Origin: Bacteroides oleiciplenus YIT 12058
GTDB taxonomy: Bacteria > Bacteroidota > Bacteroidia > Bacteroidales > Bacteroidaceae
Direction of reading: 5' to 3'
Length of the DNA: 64,000 nt
Assembly (NCBI RefSeq): GCF_000315485.1
Contig: NZ_JH992941.1
Location: 186,001-250,000, forward strand
Below the pieces are notes generated by a model. It saw only the letters and a program-made list of their open reading frames with translations, was not told where the DNA came from and searched no databases. How positions within the stretch are numbered: position 1 is the first letter of the stretch; each line of letters starts with the position of its first letter. The position numbers and the translations under genes are program-made. Below, piece by piece: positions 24,425-36,916 of the stretch.

Positions 24425-24563
24425 AGTGATTAGTGTTTAGTGATTAGTGATAAGTATTTAGTGATTAGGGGTTAGTGATTAGCAGGCTGCTTATATATTA
24501 CAAAGACGTATATGCCGCAAGGAATACTTATCACTAATCACTAACCCCTAATCACTAATCACC
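24424..24563. repeat. Heptamer-rich hairpin between two glycosidase genes
   Basis: TAGTGATTA begins at 24424, 24438, 24459 and 24473, spaced by multiples of 7. The arms at 24458-24482 and 24534-24558 are perfect reverse complements over 25 bp around 51 nt. It fills the gap between the 705-residue gene's stop and the DUF4450 start, so it lies in the DUF4450 leader. A similar element lies at 46664-46750. Confidence 0.85.
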
Positions 24564-24568
24564 TTCTT

Positions 24569-26686
24569 TTATGGCATTGGCTTCAATCCTTCCCAACGAA
24601 CATCCCACGTACCATCTTGCGGGAAGCCCGGATTCTTCACCTGGCAACCATCCCAGCCGGCACACATCAGTGCTACGGCAGTCAGCAAACCACCATTACC
24701 CGGCAGATAGCAACGTAAGCGACCATCCTGATAATTATGTCCGTTCAGCAGATAAGTATTCGTACGCTTATCCATCAACAAGGCACCAACTGCTTTTTCC
24801 GGTTCACCCAGACGGGTGGCATTCATGGCAGTCATTGGATAATCCCATCCCCAGGTTTTGCCCCAGTTCCAGTTGTCCCATACCCAGTGCAGGGTATTCT
24901 TCATATAATCGTCACGGATAAGTTTATTCATCGGCAAAATACCGACAGAACCCAACACGGCCATGTGGTCGCTGGTGAAGCGAATATCTTTATAAGTATC
25001 CACAGCGTCTTCGGAAGCCAGATAAAGATGGTCTTCATTATAAGCAAGCGGAGACAGTTTATCTATCAGCTCATCCCATTCCAGATTACGCTTTTCTCCG
25101 GCACGCTCACGCCACTGCTGCGCTGTCTGCATGGCATAGTGCCAGTAAGAAAGCTCGAAAGGTGAGTTGATGGTAGTGGCTGCACGCAGCGTTTCCTGTG
25201 CCGGGATGGCACCTTTCAGAATGAAGCGACCGTGGAATTCATCATAAGTGGCAAAGGCATACATGAACTCGGCAGTCTCCTGCACCAAGCGGTTGTACTT
25301 CTTAATAACTTCGTCCGAAGGATTGGCACGGTAAACAAGCTCTGCCAGATAGATGAAATGCGGTTGTTGCCAGATAAGGAAAGAACCTACATTGGAGGGG
25401 GCTTCCGTACCGCTGGGATCAGTCATCTTCATCCAGCGCACACCGGGGAAGCCTTGACGGCGGGCAATTTCACGAGCCACAGGTTCAACGGTTTCATACC
25501 AGCCCAAAGTGCGGTCCAGCAGATTTTCATGTCCCCAAAGTGCCTGCCAGGACTGATGCCACCAGATCATTTCGAGGTGGAACTTACCAAACCAGGAGTT
25601 ATAAGTCAGACCGGTTTCCTGCGGAGGCACACTGCCTGCCGACTGGATAGCGAGGAGATATTGCGAAAGCAACACACGGCGTTCCAGTTCTTTGGCACGC
25701 GGATCAGTGCAATGGGAGAAATCGACAGCAGCGCCATTTTTCCAAAAATCCGTCCAGTAGGCAGCACTGGCGGCAGAGGTTTCAGTGAAAGCGGGCAATG
25801 CCATGTCGGTAGCAGGTTCTGCATCGGTAAAGAGGCAGGAGAATGCCAGCATATCTTCTTCGGGAGTCAGCACAAAGTAGTTCTTCGACTTCTCAGCCAG
25901 TGCTGCTTTGCCTTCCCAGCGGAGGGTTACGTAGTAAGTTGTTTCATCGAGCACACGTTTCAGCACAGCGCTTTGGGCATCCTGACGAACAATAACCGTG
26001 GAATGTTTATCATTGGCATCCCAGTTGCAGGCATCATCCGCATGTCCGCCTGTGGGATAAGGGAAACGCAGATTTACACCGCCATGTGCACGACTGGTGA
26101 CGCAAGCGGAAATCATATCCTTATTGGGATGGCAGACGGTTTGCACGTCGTAGGCATTACCATTCAATGTAAAGTGACTGGTAATTTCACCTTTCCACAT
26201 GTTCAGCGTTTGTCGGATGTCTGTAATATCGGAAGCTTTCACCTCCTCGCCCAGTTCCAGACCGACAGTGCCCAGATGTAAGCGATGAGGATTCACACGA
26301 AACCAATCGGAAGCCTCTTTCTGGCGCCCCGGCTCCTTGAACTGGCAGGCGTAGAGTTCCTCGTGTCCACGGCCAAAGTCGAAGGCTTTCAACGTCTCTT
26401 CGTGCTTATAATTCTTCGGATTGGCAAAACTATGCCAACCCCATTGGCTTTGTGTGCCCAGGGGTACACCTTTACTATACATAGTCGGGAATGTCTGCAA
26501 ACCGGTAGCATCTACCGTGAACGCAAACTCACCGTTGCCGACACTGAGCGAAGCCAGCGAATCAAATTCAGATACTTGAGGATTATTACGGGCCACCAGT
26601 GCTTCACGGTCTATCGGAGTTTGCTTCTCCGAACCACAAGCCGTAAGCAGCAAAGCAGCAAAAAGGGAATAAAATACTTTCTTCAT
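24569..26686 (-). CDS. Six-hairpin glycosidase-like lipoprotein
   Basis: 705 residues with lipobox LLTAC (Cys17). An N-terminal beta-sandwich (about 30-290) leads into an (alpha/alpha)6 region with KFHLEMIWWHQSWQALWGH and WVWDNWNWGKTWGWDYPM, the type of fold seen in GH65/GH95-like families. I do not recognise an exact CAZy family. The lipobox suggests surface or periplasmic anchoring. It has its own -7 box at 26726 and reads toward the DUF4450 gene, so the two may act on one glycan. Catalytic residues are not clear by eye. Confidence 0.6.
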   Translation of the reverse strand: MKKVFYSLFAALLLTACGSEKQTPIDREALVARNNPQVSEFDSLASLSVGNGEFAFTVDATGLQTFPTMYSKGVPLGTQSQWGWHSFANPKNYKHEETLKAFDFGRGHEELYACQFKEPGRQKEASDWFRVNPHRLHLGTVGLELGEEVKASDITDIRQTLNMWKGEITSHFTLNGNAYDVQTVCHPNKDMISACVTSRAHGGVNLRFPYPTGGHADDACNWDANDKHSTVIVRQDAQSAVLKRVLDETTYYVTLRWEGKAALAEKSKNYFVLTPEEDMLAFSCLFTDAEPATDMALPAFTETSAASAAYWTDFWKNGAAVDFSHCTDPRAKELERRVLLSQYLLAIQSAGSVPPQETGLTYNSWFGKFHLEMIWWHQSWQALWGHENLLDRTLGWYETVEPVAREIARRQGFPGVRWMKMTDPSGTEAPSNVGSFLIWQQPHFIYLAELVYRANPSDEVIKKYNRLVQETAEFMYAFATYDEFHGRFILKGAIPAQETLRAATTINSPFELSYWHYAMQTAQQWRERAGEKRNLEWDELIDKLSPLAYNEDHLYLASEDAVDTYKDIRFTSDHMAVLGSVGILPMNKLIRDDYMKNTLHWVWDNWNWGKTWGWDYPMTAMNATRLGEPEKAVGALLMDKRTNTYLLNGHNYQDGRLRCYLPGNGGLLTAVALMCAGWDGCQVKNPGFPQDGTWDVRWEGLKPMP

Positions 26687-26725
26687 GGTATTCTTTATAA
26701 CAGATAGTTAGATTAATAGCTGGGA

Positions 26726-26733
26726 CAAAAATA
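26726..26733 (-). promoter_or_regulatory. -7 box of the 705-residue gene, next to an inverted repeat
   Basis: TATTTTTG on the minus strand, 40-47 nt before the ATG, directly behind the inverted repeat GCGGTT (26734-26739) and AACCGC (26747-26752). Confidence 0.5.
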
Positions 26734-26806
26734 GCGGTTCCCGGCTAACCGCATTCTGCATGGTTTGGCAGAAATGATAAGGTAAATGATAATAATAGTC
26801 ATTTAT

Positions 26807-28192
26807 CTACTTGTTCTTCACAAGGCTATTGAGATAGACTTCGATATTCGTATAGTCTTTATCCAAAGTATAAGCCGACGCATCCGAAGAATCATCCGGA
26901 TTCAGTCCATGGCGACGTTCCCAGGCATCCGGCATGCCATCCCCATCACTGTCGAGCGACGCTTTGACAACTTTCAGTGTAGGCCACCCGCCTACGTCTT
27001 CCTGCGAATTGATAATGCCGTTTACACCGAATGTGCCTATTCCTTTCTTCATCTGCCGCAGTACTTCCTTGTCGTAAGCATCGCGGCGGAAACTGCATCC
27101 GACGGATTTCAGCACCCGACGGTAAGCCACCTCAGGTTCATCTTCCGGGATTGCTTCATAAGGGAACGGTTGCCCAACCAAACACGTTTCTGCCTCCTCT
27201 CCCCTTTCCGGGCGTGCTTCGGGCGATATGCCGGAGTCAGGTCCGGCACTCTTCTGGTGAAGCACATAAGGCTTTCCGGCACAATCGCGCACTCCGAGGC
27301 GGTTGTCACGGGTGACGTCTTTATCACCTGCCATTACATTGCCCTGCACATAGTAGCGTCCTGTGCCATCTTCCGCCACATCGAGCAAACGATGATGCTG
27401 GGATGCCGGCCCCGGCTTATAATAGTTCTTCACCATATTGATTTCTCCATGATGTCCGCCACCATAGGCTGCCTTGAAGCCCCAGTTGTAGACCACGTTA
27501 TTGCGATAGTCCACCCATTTAGTCCCGTCCACGGACGAGAAGCGGGGGTTGCGGCTGGCATGGTTGGCCAGAAGATTATGGTGGAAGGTAGCTTTATAGC
27601 CGCCCCAGATACCGCCAAAGCCATGGCTACCTTTGGTATGTACGGATGTATTCAGGCTATGGGCCACAAGACACCATTGCACGGTCAGGTTTTCTGTTTT
27701 ATAGATAGAGAGGCATTCGTCGATGCTCCAACTGACAGAGAGATGGTCGAGGATAACATGCTTCTGTCCATAGCGTCCGCCGCCCAGACCATCGCTATCC
27801 AACTGATGACGGTCGCCCACACGCACACGCAGGTATCGGATGATGACTTGGCTGGCATCAACGATGAGCGGATAGTCTTTCAGGCAAATCCCTTGCCCCG
27901 GAGCGGACTGTCCGGCAATGGTGATGCTGTCGTTCTTGATGCGCAGGTGGGATTTCAGTTCGATGGTACCGTCTACAGCAAAGGTAACGATGCGGGCTCC
28001 TGTGGCTTCGACGGCTTCGCGAAGACTGCCCGGTCCGTCGTCGTTCAGGTTCGTTACGACGAAAACATGACCGCCACGACCGCCCTGCGTGTACTTGCCA
28101 TATCCCTCGGCCCCGGGAAAGGCGACGGTTTGTGCTTGTACATGTGACAGTGCCACCAGCAACATGCTGGTGGCAAAAAGGAAGTTTTTCAT
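26807..28192 (-). CDS. Pectate lyase-like protein (PL1 superfamily)
   Basis: 461 residues with signal MKNFLFATSMLLVALSHVQA. The start of the mature protein, AFPGAEGYGKYTQGGRGG, and then VVTNLNDDGPGSLREAV, FAVDGTIEL, ITIAGQSAPG and LSVSWSIDE are features of the right-handed beta-helix PL1-like lyases. These cut homogalacturonan by beta-elimination, usually with calcium. The C-terminal 45 residues carry a dockerin-like DSDGDGMPDAWERRHGLNP repeat of calcium-binding type. It follows GH2 by 41 nt and is probably in its operon. A large open frame on the opposite strand (26786-28147) is a shadow. Confidence 0.82.
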   Translation of the reverse strand: MKNFLFATSMLLVALSHVQAQTVAFPGAEGYGKYTQGGRGGHVFVVTNLNDDGPGSLREAVEATGARIVTFAVDGTIELKSHLRIKNDSITIAGQSAPGQGICLKDYPLIVDASQVIIRYLRVRVGDRHQLDSDGLGGGRYGQKHVILDHLSVSWSIDECLSIYKTENLTVQWCLVAHSLNTSVHTKGSHGFGGIWGGYKATFHHNLLANHASRNPRFSSVDGTKWVDYRNNVVYNWGFKAAYGGGHHGEINMVKNYYKPGPASQHHRLLDVAEDGTGRYYVQGNVMAGDKDVTRDNRLGVRDCAGKPYVLHQKSAGPDSGISPEARPERGEEAETCLVGQPFPYEAIPEDEPEVAYRRVLKSVGCSFRRDAYDKEVLRQMKKGIGTFGVNGIINSQEDVGGWPTLKVVKASLDSDGDGMPDAWERRHGLNPDDSSDASAYTLDKDYTNIEVYLNSLVKNK

Positions 28193-28233
28193 ACGATTAT
28201 AGTATTTATTTATCGGTTGTCGGATTTATTTGT

Positions 28234-31155
28234 TCATCTGAAATCAAACATCAGGTTGAGGCGCAACCCTTCGTCCCCTTGCTTGATACGGATGATTCCC
28301 GGCTGGCTCTGCGGTCCGTGCTGGCTGATGGGCTTGAAGCAACGGATACCGGGAATATCGAGCAGGAAGGAGATGTCTCCGGCGGGGAAGTCGGGCATGG
28401 TGTTGATGCCGTCCTGGCGTCCGTGCGGTTCTTCGGGCGTGAAGACTCTCATAAATATTCCGTCGCTCGCCGCATAAACGGTGAACGGGGCTGTAGGACT
28501 TTGCAGGGTTGCCCAGTAAAGATTGGCATGGTGTCCCTTGAACTCAGGATAAACCAGGCGGTCCTTACTTTCTCCGGTGATAGTGTTGTTATAGTCTTTC
28601 TGCCAGACGCCATAGTTTGCACCGGGGATGCGGTTCTTCCATACACGGTAAGGACCACGCCCCATCCAACGCATACCGGAACATTCCGCTTCGGGATAGG
28701 AGAAGGTGAAACCAAGGTTCAGGACTTCCGTATCAGTGAAAGCATCATCAAAGCCACCGCCGCCGGAAGCACGGTTCAGGAGCACGGCATCCATAGAGAG
28801 AAGACCGTCGGGGGTGAGACGCCAGACGATGGAGTCGGCAGCACCACGATAGCGGGCACAGAGGATGGCAGCGCCTTCTTCGGTACGGGCGGAAAGTGTG
28901 TTCAGCACCATCTTCATACCTACAGCAACAGGGCCGTCTTTCAGAGGGATAAGCTGTCCGTCGGCATTCCTCGTAATGGATGAAATGGTTGCATCACTCT
29001 TCCGGAAAGAAACGGTGACAGCAGGAGAATGCAAGATGATTAATGTATCATTTTCCGATATGGAAGAAGCGGATGTTTGCAAGGCATTATTCGCTTTCCC
29101 CAATAGCGCAGCCTTTTCGCGTTGCAGATAGTCTTTAGCATAATGTATCGGGAAAGTACGGGTACAGATGCTTTCACCATTCGCACCGTAGGCTTCAAGT
29201 TCCAAAATATCACCGTCAAAGAGACCGGAGGATGCCATACGTGCAAATCCTGTTTCTCCGGGAGATAATGCCGGCAACTGTACCATTCCGCTATCTACCA
29301 CCTGGCGCCATGCTTGTGCACCTCCATCGGCTACGGGGATGACCTCTCCTTCATTGGTGCCATGCAGCGGCGAAGCACAACGGAGCACCCGCCAGCGCAT
29401 CGAGCAGTCTTTCAGGTTCGTGAATAAGTATCTGTTCGATACCCGGAACTCTCCCCGGAAGGAAGGTGTAATCATCAACGGTTCCACATATATCGGCGAC
29501 CATACTTCACGGACGGAATAGTAGCTGCCTTCCTTTTCCCGGAAGGGACCGAGAATACCGTCCGGCGCATTGTAGTCTTCACTATCCAGTTCTCCGTTGC
29601 GGTCGGCACGACGCACGGCCTCATCGCTGTATGCCCACATGAAACCACCGGCAAAGAGGGGATGCGCCGTATAGCGTGCCCAGAAATCTTCAAGTCCGGC
29701 ACCATGTCCCTGGTCGTACTGACCGTGCATGAACTCGGCTGGCATGAAAACCTTATAGCCGTTCGTGAAACGTCCTACACCTGTCAGGTAGGCGGGATAA
29801 TGGTGAGTGTCCAGTTCATCGAAATCAGCCCAGGGATGAATTACGTGGCGACGTTGCGGGTCGTAAGTGCGGAAAAGGCTATCAAGTTCGACGTTCCATC
29901 CGCCTTCATTGCCATTGCTCCAGAGCACGATGCACGGATGATTGACGTCGCGTGTCAGCATTTCGCGGACAAGATTTGTCCCGGTCGGAGTATCGTAAGC
30001 ATTCTGCCAGCCTGCCAGTTCGTCAATGTAGAGCAGCCCCAGAGAGTCGCAGGCATCGAGGAAGTGTGTATCGGGTGGATAATGGGAACGCACCGCGTTC
30101 ATGTTCATTTCTTTGATGAGCTTCACGTCCTGTATGCTGAGTTCCTTATTCGTGGTTCGTCCGCCATCGGGGTGGAAGGAGTGGCGGTTGATGCCCTTCA
30201 TGACAAGCTTCGTACCATTCAGATAGAGCCCGTCGCGAGGGCGGAAGTCGATGGTGCGGAAACCGATGCGGGTGGTCATAGAATGAATGGTGCGGGTTCC
30301 TTCTTTATCCATCAGGGAGACGGTAAGGTTATAAAGATTGGGAGTCTCCGGTGTCCAGGGACGAATGCCGTCCCAACTGGCAGTCAGGGTTTGCATCGGT
30401 GCATCCTTCACTACCCGCACGGGGGTGGTATCCCCTACACGTGAAAAAGAAGTGGTTTCTATAGCGAGGGGTGTAAGTTCCGCCATCAGGCTTTCTTCGC
30501 CGGTAACACCTTGCAGATAGACTTCTGCCTTGACAGTTCCATCTTCTGAGGTCGCCACCGCCAGACGCTCGATGTGCACGGCAGGTTTAGCCTCCAGCCA
30601 CACCGGGCGATAAATGCCACCGAACAACCACCAGTCCGCTTTGCGTTCGGCAGCATTCACCGAGCGGTTGTCGGAGTGCTTCTTGACGTGCACTTCTATC
30701 TGATTGGAACTACCGTATTTCAGCAAATCCGTGATGTCGTAGGAAAAACGGTAGAATCCACCACGATGTACTTCGCCGGCCGATTGTCCATTGACAAACA
30801 CTTCCGTATCCGTCATTACGCCGTCAAACCACAGGCGGACATTCTGCCCCTGCCAGTCTCGCGGAACACGGAAGGAGCGCTTGTAGGTTCCTTCTTCCAT
30901 ACTGGGATTCTTCACACCCGGCTTCTTATACCAACGACCGTAGGTATATTCACCAAAGCCTTGCAGTTCCCATTGCGAGGGGACTTCTATTTTACTCCAA
31001 CGCCCGCTACCCCGTCCTTCGGAGACGCGGAACTGCCACGTCACCGTGTTGCCCAGCCCGGTGCCGGAAAGATATTGACGTTCTGTTTGCTGTGCCTGCA
31101 CGCCCAGGGCTGCAAGCAAAATAAGAATGGTTCCAAGAAAGTGCTTTCTACTCAT
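28234..31155 (-). CDS. GH2 family glycosidase (beta-galactosidase type)
   Basis: 973 residues with signal MSRKHFLGTILILLAALGVQA. The family order is visible: sugar-binding jelly roll (about 50-215), Ig-like domain (to ~310), TIM barrel (about 310-600) with acid/base Glu in WSNGNEGG and nucleophile Glu in FMPAEFMHGQ, then two more beta domains as in long LacZ. It removes terminal beta-galactose or a related sugar from polysaccharide side chains in the periplasm. First gene of the pair with the PL1-like lyase. The leader holds a 15-bp-arm hairpin (31310-31342) and part of the 22-bp array. Exact sugar inferred only. Confidence 0.85.
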   Translation of the reverse strand: MSRKHFLGTILILLAALGVQAQQTERQYLSGTGLGNTVTWQFRVSEGRGSGRWSKIEVPSQWELQGFGEYTYGRWYKKPGVKNPSMEEGTYKRSFRVPRDWQGQNVRLWFDGVMTDTEVFVNGQSAGEVHRGGFYRFSYDITDLLKYGSSNQIEVHVKKHSDNRSVNAAERKADWWLFGGIYRPVWLEAKPAVHIERLAVATSEDGTVKAEVYLQGVTGEESLMAELTPLAIETTSFSRVGDTTPVRVVKDAPMQTLTASWDGIRPWTPETPNLYNLTVSLMDKEGTRTIHSMTTRIGFRTIDFRPRDGLYLNGTKLVMKGINRHSFHPDGGRTTNKELSIQDVKLIKEMNMNAVRSHYPPDTHFLDACDSLGLLYIDELAGWQNAYDTPTGTNLVREMLTRDVNHPCIVLWSNGNEGGWNVELDSLFRTYDPQRRHVIHPWADFDELDTHHYPAYLTGVGRFTNGYKVFMPAEFMHGQYDQGHGAGLEDFWARYTAHPLFAGGFMWAYSDEAVRRADRNGELDSEDYNAPDGILGPFREKEGSYYSVREVWSPIYVEPLMITPSFRGEFRVSNRYLFTNLKDCSMRWRVLRCASPLHGTNEGEVIPVADGGAQAWRQVVDSGMVQLPALSPGETGFARMASSGLFDGDILELEAYGANGESICTRTFPIHYAKDYLQREKAALLGKANNALQTSASSISENDTLIILHSPAVTVSFRKSDATISSITRNADGQLIPLKDGPVAVGMKMVLNTLSARTEEGAAILCARYRGAADSIVWRLTPDGLLSMDAVLLNRASGGGGFDDAFTDTEVLNLGFTFSYPEAECSGMRWMGRGPYRVWKNRIPGANYGVWQKDYNNTITGESKDRLVYPEFKGHHANLYWATLQSPTAPFTVYAASDGIFMRVFTPEEPHGRQDGINTMPDFPAGDISFLLDIPGIRCFKPISQHGPQSQPGIIRIKQGDEGLRLNLMFDFR

Positions 31156-31309
31156 AGTATTCGCCTTTATTATTCGAGTTTACAAAGAAAGACATTCCCC
31201 GGCAAACTATAAATGAACAGAATGATTTTCTGCCTGTACAAAATGACAGGAAGCGTATTTGAAGGCAGCAAACACATAAAGGAAAAGAAAAGAATCAAAT
31301 GATAATTTA

Positions 31310-31342
31310 GCGCAGTTCAAGGCTGAAAGCCTTAAGCTGCGC
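31310..31342. repeat. Hairpin in the gap before the GH2 gene
   Basis: 15-bp arms (31310-31324, 31328-31342) with two mismatches and a 3-nt loop. No T run, so an RNA-structure or protein site is more likely than a terminator. 31156-31309 holds nothing else I can recognise. Confidence 0.6.
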
Positions 31343-31589
31343 AATAGCCACTAGTTCTATTCTACAGTTATGAATAAGCCTCTCCTACAGACTTAGCAAA
31401 TCTAAGTATAGGACTGAGTACTTTTCAGTCGCGGACTGAGAGGTCAAAACATCCCCATCTTATATTTGAAAACACCCGGATGTTTTGGGGTAAAACATCC
31501 GGGTGTTATAGGGTAAAACATCCCCATGTTTTGGAGCAAAACATCCGGGTGTTTTCGGTATTCAGTCCCGGAGTGTGGTATGCTCAGTC

Positions 31590-34252
<2,663 letters not shown>

Positions 34253-34285
34253 CTAAATTTATACTATTTATCTAATCAATTATCT

Positions 34286-36664
34286 CTAATTTCCGAAGTA
34301 TACACGCACCTTTCCATAAAAAGCCCGGCCGGCCCGCTGAAGGCTGAAGTTATCATACAGCTTCTCGTCCGTGAAGTTGCGGCACTCAAATGACAGATTG
34401 TAACGCCCGTTCTGAAGACTGTAGGAAAAAGCCAGATTGTGAGAGAACTGGCTGGGCACTACATAGTCTCCTTTATTCGAACCGATGTTGGATGAATAAT
34501 AGGTAAAGCTATGCAGGTACTGGTTATCGTAAGACACCGTCAGCGTATTGCCCTTCTTCCATAAGTTGCGCCAGTAGAATGTCACGTCCGAGTCGGCGAA
34601 CATATAGGGCAGGTTCGGCATACGTTCTTTATAAGCAAGGTTCGCCGCACTACTGGAAATGGAGGTTTTCATATTGTCACGCACGTTCATCTTCGTAAAG
34701 TTTCCACCAATACTCAGCCATCTTCCGAAGCCATAACGGGCGGAGATGTTATATCCTTTTGTCAGCACCTTGCCATAGTTGATGTAAGTGGCTGCCGATT
34801 TGCCTCCGCTCAGGTCCGCAATGTTACGTTGGATATAATCTTTCGTATTTCGATATATCAGCCCACCTTCCACATATAGGGAATGTATCCCAAAGGTCCT
34901 ATTGTAGCTGAGGTTGAGGTTTACGTTGTCACTGCTTTCCGGTTCGATGCCAATGTCTCCCATTTCCAGGTCTTCGTCGCCGAACATCTCTTCGATAGTA
35001 GGCAGGCGATAGGCTTTTTCGTAAGAGAGTTTCACTTGCAAGCCGGGTAATATGAAATAGGTACCTGCTGCACCATAGCCAAAAGAACTGACGTCGCGGG
35101 TTGTACGCACATATTCACTCTGATTGGTGTTTGTGGCAATCGGCCCTGCCACAAACTGGTGATAGTATTTGCCGAATACAGAGAAGTTCCAATCTTCGGA
35201 CGGCATCAGGCGATAGGACAAGCCAGAAATATTCTTGCGGGTTTCCTTATCAATGGCTTCTGTTTGCGCCTCCTTGGCAAGCAATGAAGTGTTGGAACGG
35301 GTAAAAGCATTCAGCACATGGTTGAAGGTCAACATCTGCACTTTATCAATACGGTAGTTAATGGTCAGTGTACCATTCCAGTTATCATTATCCGCCCGTG
35401 AATACTGATACGATTGTTCGCCGGGCGAGTTCAGGCGGGCTTTTTCTCCATACCAATTGTATTTATAGGATGCGGTATCCACATTGGTAGTCTCATTCTT
35501 ATTATAGTTAGCGGTCAGCGCTACATCCAAACCTTTAGTAAACAAGTCACGCTTGTAATACTCCATTGATGGCATCAGCGAATGACCTTTGCGATGCTTT
35601 TGTCCGTACACAATTTCTTGGCGTACACCCGTCTGTATATCCTTATACATGTTCGAATAGGTGAAACCGAACATCAACCGGTCTGCCCATGACTTATCCA
35701 CTACACCCAGCTTTCCAATGACAGCTTCGTTATGGTACGTATCGTTAAAACGCTTCACGCGTACTTTTTTATCCTTATCGATTCTTCCCGTTTCGAAATC
35801 TTCCACCGGAGCCTCTATGTGATAATCATTATCCGAATAGTTCTGGAAAGCATTAATCTCATACGTAAAGCCATTCTTGAAGGTTTGTCCGAAGTTGACA
35901 TACGACTTATGCGTATTGAATGAGCCATAAGAGTAGGACGCATCCAGGAACCAGCGACGACGCTTCTTGTTAGTGACAATGTTAATGACCCCACCAATAG
36001 CATCCGTACCGAATCCTACAGGTACCACACCTTTATATATCTCAATCCGGTCAGCAAAGTTCACGGGGATATTGTTCAGTCCGAACGAGCTTCCCACACC
36101 TTCCTGCGGAACACCGTCAATAAACACTTTCACATGCTTTCCACTGAATCCATCCAGCATGAGTTGCATATCGGAGCCTACACCACCCGACTCACGGAGT
36201 TTCATACCCGGCGCCTTAGTCAGGGCATCGCTCAGGTTCTTCGTAGTGTTCTGCAATTCTTTTGTATCGACTGCCACCGCATTGAAGGCTGAGCGCTTCA
36301 AGCGGGTTACTCCTGTTGATACAATGGTCACTTCATCCAGCTGCTGTGTCTCCGGAGTAATCGTAAGATTCTGTTTCGCTCTTTCTCCTGCCACCAACTT
36401 CACTTGTTTCTCTACCGTCTTATAGCCAACAGCTGAAACAACCAGTGTATAGTCACCTGCCGGAGCCTTTATATGATAAATACCTTCCTGATTGGTGGTA
36501 CCTCCATAGTTGGTTCCTTTAAGGTAAACAGTCGCGAAATCAACAATTTCTTTCTCGGTAGACAGTATCTTGCCGGAAATCATTGCTCTGCCTTGTGAAT
36601 ACATTGCTAATGAGGAAAATAACAAGACAAGAAGGAAGGAGAGTTTTTTTATATTTGCTTTCAA
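34286..36664 (-). CDS. xusA: TonB-dependent receptor (XusA-like)
   Basis: 792 residues: signal peptide, then a CarboxypepD_reg-like domain (about 28-110), plug (about 120-235; MLDGFSGKHVKVFIDGVPQE), then a 22-strand barrel ending in ...VRVYFGN. It takes a large iron complex through the outer membrane with energy from TonB. Shorter than SusC proteins (about 1000 residues), in the size range of metal-siderophore receptors. First gene of the three-gene iron operon. I saw no clear Fur box or exact -7 box in the 250-nt upstream gap. Confidence 0.82.
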   Translation of the reverse strand: MKANIKKLSFLLVLLFSSLAMYSQGRAMISGKILSTEKEIVDFATVYLKGTNYGGTTNQEGIYHIKAPAGDYTLVVSAVGYKTVEKQVKLVAGERAKQNLTITPETQQLDEVTIVSTGVTRLKRSAFNAVAVDTKELQNTTKNLSDALTKAPGMKLRESGGVGSDMQLMLDGFSGKHVKVFIDGVPQEGVGSSFGLNNIPVNFADRIEIYKGVVPVGFGTDAIGGVINIVTNKKRRRWFLDASYSYGSFNTHKSYVNFGQTFKNGFTYEINAFQNYSDNDYHIEAPVEDFETGRIDKDKKVRVKRFNDTYHNEAVIGKLGVVDKSWADRLMFGFTYSNMYKDIQTGVRQEIVYGQKHRKGHSLMPSMEYYKRDLFTKGLDVALTANYNKNETTNVDTASYKYNWYGEKARLNSPGEQSYQYSRADNDNWNGTLTINYRIDKVQMLTFNHVLNAFTRSNTSLLAKEAQTEAIDKETRKNISGLSYRLMPSEDWNFSVFGKYYHQFVAGPIATNTNQSEYVRTTRDVSSFGYGAAGTYFILPGLQVKLSYEKAYRLPTIEEMFGDEDLEMGDIGIEPESSDNVNLNLSYNRTFGIHSLYVEGGLIYRNTKDYIQRNIADLSGGKSAATYINYGKVLTKGYNISARYGFGRWLSIGGNFTKMNVRDNMKTSISSSAANLAYKERMPNLPYMFADSDVTFYWRNLWKKGNTLTVSYDNQYLHSFTYYSSNIGSNKGDYVVPSQFSHNLAFSYSLQNGRYNLSFECRNFTDEKLYDNFSLQRAGRAFYGKVRVYFGN

Positions 36665-36840
36665 TTTACAAAGAATTTTATGCCGTTAATAAATCGCTGC
36701 AAAGGTCTCTATAAACGGAAAGCAAAACAATCGCTATATGCAGGTAAATAATTTAGAAGGATATTCGATAGTGTAATACGCCGCAATCGCTATTTATAGG
36801 TATATTGAATTTCTGAGAAACGTTTTTCATAGTTCTTTAT

Positions 36841-36882
36841 AAAAAAGAGGCGGCACACTCATAATGAGTGTCCGCCTCTTTT
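36841..36882. terminator. Bidirectional terminator between susD and the iron operon
   Basis: AAAAGAGGCGG and CCGCCTCTTTT, continued by ACACTC/GAGTGT around a 5-nt loop with one unpaired base. T runs on both strands. It follows the SusD stop by about 35 nt and also isolates the iron genes. Confidence 0.9.
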
Positions 36883-36916
36883 ATTCACTAACCTACAATC
36901 TTATTAACCCTAAATA

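Noticed and set aside
25232..26281. 349-codon open frame on the plus strand
   Set aside because: Antisense to the 705-residue lipoprotein gene; no motif or ribosome site.
26786..28147. 453-codon open frame on the plus strand
   Set aside because: Wholly antisense to the PL1-like lyase, no recognisable domain, and composition follows from the codon pattern of the real gene.
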